A stretch of DNA of 64,000 nucleotides from an uncultured Allomuricauda sp. Lineage in GTDB: Bacteria; Bacteroidota; Bacteroidia; Flavobacteriales; Flavobacteriaceae. The stretch lies in assembly GCF_947499585.1 (NCBI RefSeq), contig NZ_CANMOO010000001.1:1426001-1490000 (forward strand), in the 5' to 3' direction. Below the pieces are notes generated by a model, which was given only the letters and a program-made list of their open reading frames with translations, was not told the origin of the DNA and searched no databases. The position numbers and the translations under genes were made by a program. Positions 62,048 through 64,000 of this stretch are shown one piece after another. How positions within the stretch are numbered: the stretch's first letter is position 1; every line of letters begins with the position of its first letter.

Positions 62048-63226
62048 TTGAATAAAATAATATTAAATACTGGTGTACAGGATTTTATAAATAAAAATTG
62101 GAGTACTGACATCGTGTCAGTTTTATTAAAAAAACAATTTTTTGAAGGAGTTTCTCAAAAAGAGCTGGTTCAGCAGCTAGAAGCTAAAAAAAGGTGCAAA
62201 GACAAACTCCCCTCTTGGTTCAATGCCCCCAACATTTACTACCCAAATAAACTGAATGTTGAGCAAACCAGTTCAGAACAAACAGCTCGCCACAAATCCA
62301 AACTTATCAGCGGAAAAACACTCTTGGATTTAACCGGTGGATTTGGTGTTGACTCTTACTTTTTTTCAAAACAATTGGATACGGTTTTTCATTGTGAAAT
62401 CAATTCAGAATTAAGTGAAATTGCAAAACATAATTTTGAAATACTTGGTCAAAAAAATATCATCTGTGTTCCTGAAGATGGGCTTCAATTCTTAAAAAAA
62501 ACTGATGAAAAATTTGATTGGATTTTCATTGACCCATCAAGAAGAAATGATAACAAAGAAAAAGTTTTTTTACTGAAAGATTGTGTGCCTAATCTTCCAA
62601 AAAATCTTCCCTCTCTTTTTGAGAATACTAAAAATGTTTTAGTCAAAACCTCCCCCCTATTAGATATTTCTCAAAGCATTAAAGAACTGGATTTTGTAAA
62701 AGAGATCCATATTGTTGCAATCAACAATGAGGTAAAAGAGTTGCTTTATATTTTGGAACACGGTTTTAAGGAAGATATTTCAATAAATGCTATAAACCTC
62801 ACCCAAAATCAAGAAGTGCTTTTTAGTTTTAGTTTACTGGAAGAACCTTCTGCGGTTGTTAAATATGATAATCCTGGAAAATACTTGTATGAACCCAATT
62901 CCGCTATTTTAAAATCAGGTGGATTTAAATCTGTAGCGAAAGCCTATGACGTGAAAAAACTACACCAACACTCACATTTGTACACTTCTGAAACCTTGGT
63001 AGATTTTCCGGGAAGAACCTTTGAAATAGTTAGCGTTCATCCTTATGCCAAAAACACTCTCAAGAATCTAAAGCTTACCAAAGCGAATATCACCACCAGA
63101 AATTTTCCAATATCAGTAGCAGAATTGCGCAAAAAACATAAGATTAAAGATGGCGCGGATGTTTATTTGTTTTTTACCACGAACCTGAACAGTGAACTTG
63201 TGGTTCTCATGTGTAAAAAACCTTAG
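62048..63226 (+). CDS. Class I SAM-dependent methyltransferase, PG_1098-like (TTG start)
   Basis: The product is 392 aa. An N-terminal helical part (EGVSQKELVQQLEAKKRC) precedes the SAM-binding fold: KTLLDLTGGFGVDSYFFS (motif I), TVFHCEIN (acidic loop) and DWIFIDPSRRND (motif IV, D-P-S/P). The C-terminal part (PNSAILKSGGFKSVAKAYDV, NFPISVAELRKKHKIKDG) matches the THUMP-like/PG_1098 ferredoxin-like domain. It is probably an RNA methyltransferase. A TTG at 62048 is the apparent start. It is 7 bases after the AI-2E gene, and its stop overlaps the convergent dipeptidase gene by 4 bases. Confidence 0.88.
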   Translation: MNKIILNTGVQDFINKNWSTDIVSVLLKKQFFEGVSQKELVQQLEAKKRCKDKLPSWFNAPNIYYPNKLNVEQTSSEQTARHKSKLISGKTLLDLTGGFGVDSYFFSKQLDTVFHCEINSELSEIAKHNFEILGQKNIICVPEDGLQFLKKTDEKFDWIFIDPSRRNDNKEKVFLLKDCVPNLPKNLPSLFENTKNVLVKTSPLLDISQSIKELDFVKEIHIVAINNEVKELLYILEHGFKEDISINAINLTQNQEVLFSFSLLEEPSAVVKYDNPGKYLYEPNSAILKSGGFKSVAKAYDVKKLHQHSHLYTSETLVDFPGRTFEIVSVHPYAKNTLKNLKLTKANITTRNFPISVAELRKKHKIKDGADVYLFFTTNLNSELVVLMCKKP

Positions 63227-63945
63227 TCTTTACATTCCCACTTAAAATTGGCAACCTTATCATTGGAGCCAGCTGAAAGGTTGTAGTGCCACCATTCTGT
63301 TCGGATGGACCAAAATCCATGTTTTTCCATGGTCTCTTTTAAGAGTTTTCTGTTTCCAAGTATTTCTTCTGGTAAATTTGTGTTGTCGTGGTATGCTCTT
63401 TTTCCAAAAAAATCGAAATCAGTTCCCATATCCAATTCATTACCTTCTAAATCAACCAGAGTAATATCCACTGCTCCTCCTTTATTATGGATGGAACCTT
63501 TTACTGGATTTGCCACATATTGCGGATTTGGGACAATCTCCCACATCTTATATTGAACCGAATTTGGTCGGTAGCAATCAAAGAATTTTATTTTTACTCC
63601 ATTTTTTATAAAATCCCTATTCGCTTCAATCAATGCTTTAGCTGTCTTAACTCTAGTATAGCACTCTGCACAATCGTATACTTTTGCTTTTAGGAAGTTA
63701 TTTTCAGTTGCATAACGCATATCATAGGCAAAATCCTCGTTAAAATCCGCCAATCTTATAAAAGTGGTATCTGCCATACCTTCAAAAGATTTCAATACCT
63801 TTTCTTGAATTTGATTTGCTAGTGAATCTATTATGTTTACGGTATCACGTTCTGAGCTTGGTAAAATAACACTGACTGAGATATTGCCATTTCGCTTGCA
63901 ACTAAGAATACCAACAATTAAAAAACATAAAAACAGCTTTCTCAT
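63223..63945 (-). CDS. D-alanyl-D-alanine dipeptidase-like lipoprotein (VanX/DdpX, M15)
   Basis: The 240-aa product has a lipoprotein signal peptide (lipobox GILSC, Cys16). A zinc D,D-dipeptidase domain follows: R126 in FFDCYRPNSVQ, H153 and D160 in SIHNKGGAVDITL, E217 and H220 in TEWWHYNL. These are the VanX/DdpX catalytic set. It should hydrolyse D-Ala-D-Ala in the periplasm, for wall recycling or nutrient use; a resistance role is not implied without vanH/vanA. Its ATG overlaps the upstream stop by one base (TAATG). Confidence 0.92.
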   Translation of the reverse strand: MRKLFLCFLIVGILSCKRNGNISVSVILPSSERDTVNIIDSLANQIQEKVLKSFEGMADTTFIRLADFNEDFAYDMRYATENNFLKAKVYDCAECYTRVKTAKALIEANRDFIKNGVKIKFFDCYRPNSVQYKMWEIVPNPQYVANPVKGSIHNKGGAVDITLVDLEGNELDMGTDFDFFGKRAYHDNTNLPEEILGNRKLLKETMEKHGFWSIRTEWWHYNLSAGSNDKVANFKWECKD

Positions 63946-64000
63946 TAATCTCTTTTTTGTTCAGCCAACCATTCATACAACTCTTCTGTAGTGTAGGCCT
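63945..64000 (-). CDS. C-terminal end of an unidentified gene (cut by the window edge)
   Basis: The minus strand reads an open frame ending in AYTTEELYEWLAEQKRD and a TAA at 63945-63947, overlapping the dipeptidase ATG by one base. That TAATG coupling suggests a real upstream gene in the same operon. Only 17 codons are visible, so the product cannot be named. Confidence 0.55.
   Translation of the reverse strand, partial: AYTTEELYEWLAEQKRD

Noticed and set aside
63223..63945. Vancomycin-resistance gene
   Set aside because: Only a VanX/DdpX-like dipeptidase is present, with no vanH, vanA or vanRS; a wall-recycling role is more likely.

Overview
The window looks like about 64 kb of chromosome from a marine-type member of the Flavobacteriaceae (Bacteroidota). 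The evidence is low GC, several -7 elements of the form TAnnTTTG instead of Shine-Dalgarno-driven starts, a type IX secretion (T9SS) C-terminal sorting domain, a TonB-dependent receptor with a carboxypeptidase-like N-terminal domain, bacillithiol synthesis (BshA), and a block of core genes of Bacteroidota type (lptD, tamB, pfkA-gap, a PG_1098-like methyltransferase). No rRNA, tRNA, CRISPR array, insertion sequence or phage gene was seen.

Region 1 (1 to about 24.4 kb) is a large Wzy-dependent exopolysaccharide/capsule locus. It holds a partial Wzc/Wzz chain-length protein, a Wza-like export lipoprotein, a PglF/WbpM-type 4,6-dehydratase, a PglE-type aminotransferase, a UDP-glucuronate 4-epimerase, a TviC/WbpP-type epimerase, UDP-glucose dehydrogenase, a formyltransferase-like/beta-propeller fusion, three GT4 glycosyltransferases, two hexapeptide acetyltransferases, a Wzx flippase, a Wzy polymerase, a TviB-type dehydrogenase, a pectate-lyase-like lipoprotein, a PglC-type initiating phosphosugar transferase, a PLP enzyme and a FemAB/GNAT-like protein. 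The sugar-nucleotide genes predict UDP-GlcA, UDP-GalA, UDP-GlcNAcA/GalNAcA and UDP-diNAc-bacillosamine, so the polymer should be rich in uronic acids. The lyase may process it.

Region 2 (about 24.5 to 32.4 kb) looks like an accessory insert inside that locus. It carries a GNAT, a small lipoprotein, a TonB receptor plus an HMA-domain periplasmic protein (probable copper handling), and, converging on the same bidirectional terminator, a secreted T9SS tyrosinase (a copper enzyme) behind a surface protein with six nearly identical 94-residue fibronectin-III repeats. Polysaccharide genes resume at 32.7 to 34.7 kb with a PglD-type acetyltransferase and an ATP-grasp ligase.

Region 3 (34.8 to 64 kb) is mainly housekeeping and envelope genes: an OmpA-family protein; a PrcB-like lipoprotein, bshA and a GH3/beta-lactamase fusion; a conserved unknown, a LamG lipid-anchored or periplasmic protein, two Hdr-like Fe-S proteins, an MCE/MlaD protein and AmiC amidase; then lptD, ridA, a GlcNAc kinase, gap-pfkA, tamB, tsaD, a TfoX-N protein, rsmE, DUF1223, DUF4159, an AI-2E family transporter, a PG_1098-like methyltransferase and a VanX-type dipeptidase. 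Cell-wall turnover and recycling (GH3, AmiC, GlcNAc kinase, D-Ala-D-Ala dipeptidase) and outer-membrane assembly (LptD, TamB, MCE) dominate this part.

Functions are assigned by reading translated motifs, without database searches. Start codons were adjusted where signal peptides, promoter position or operon spacing argued for it.
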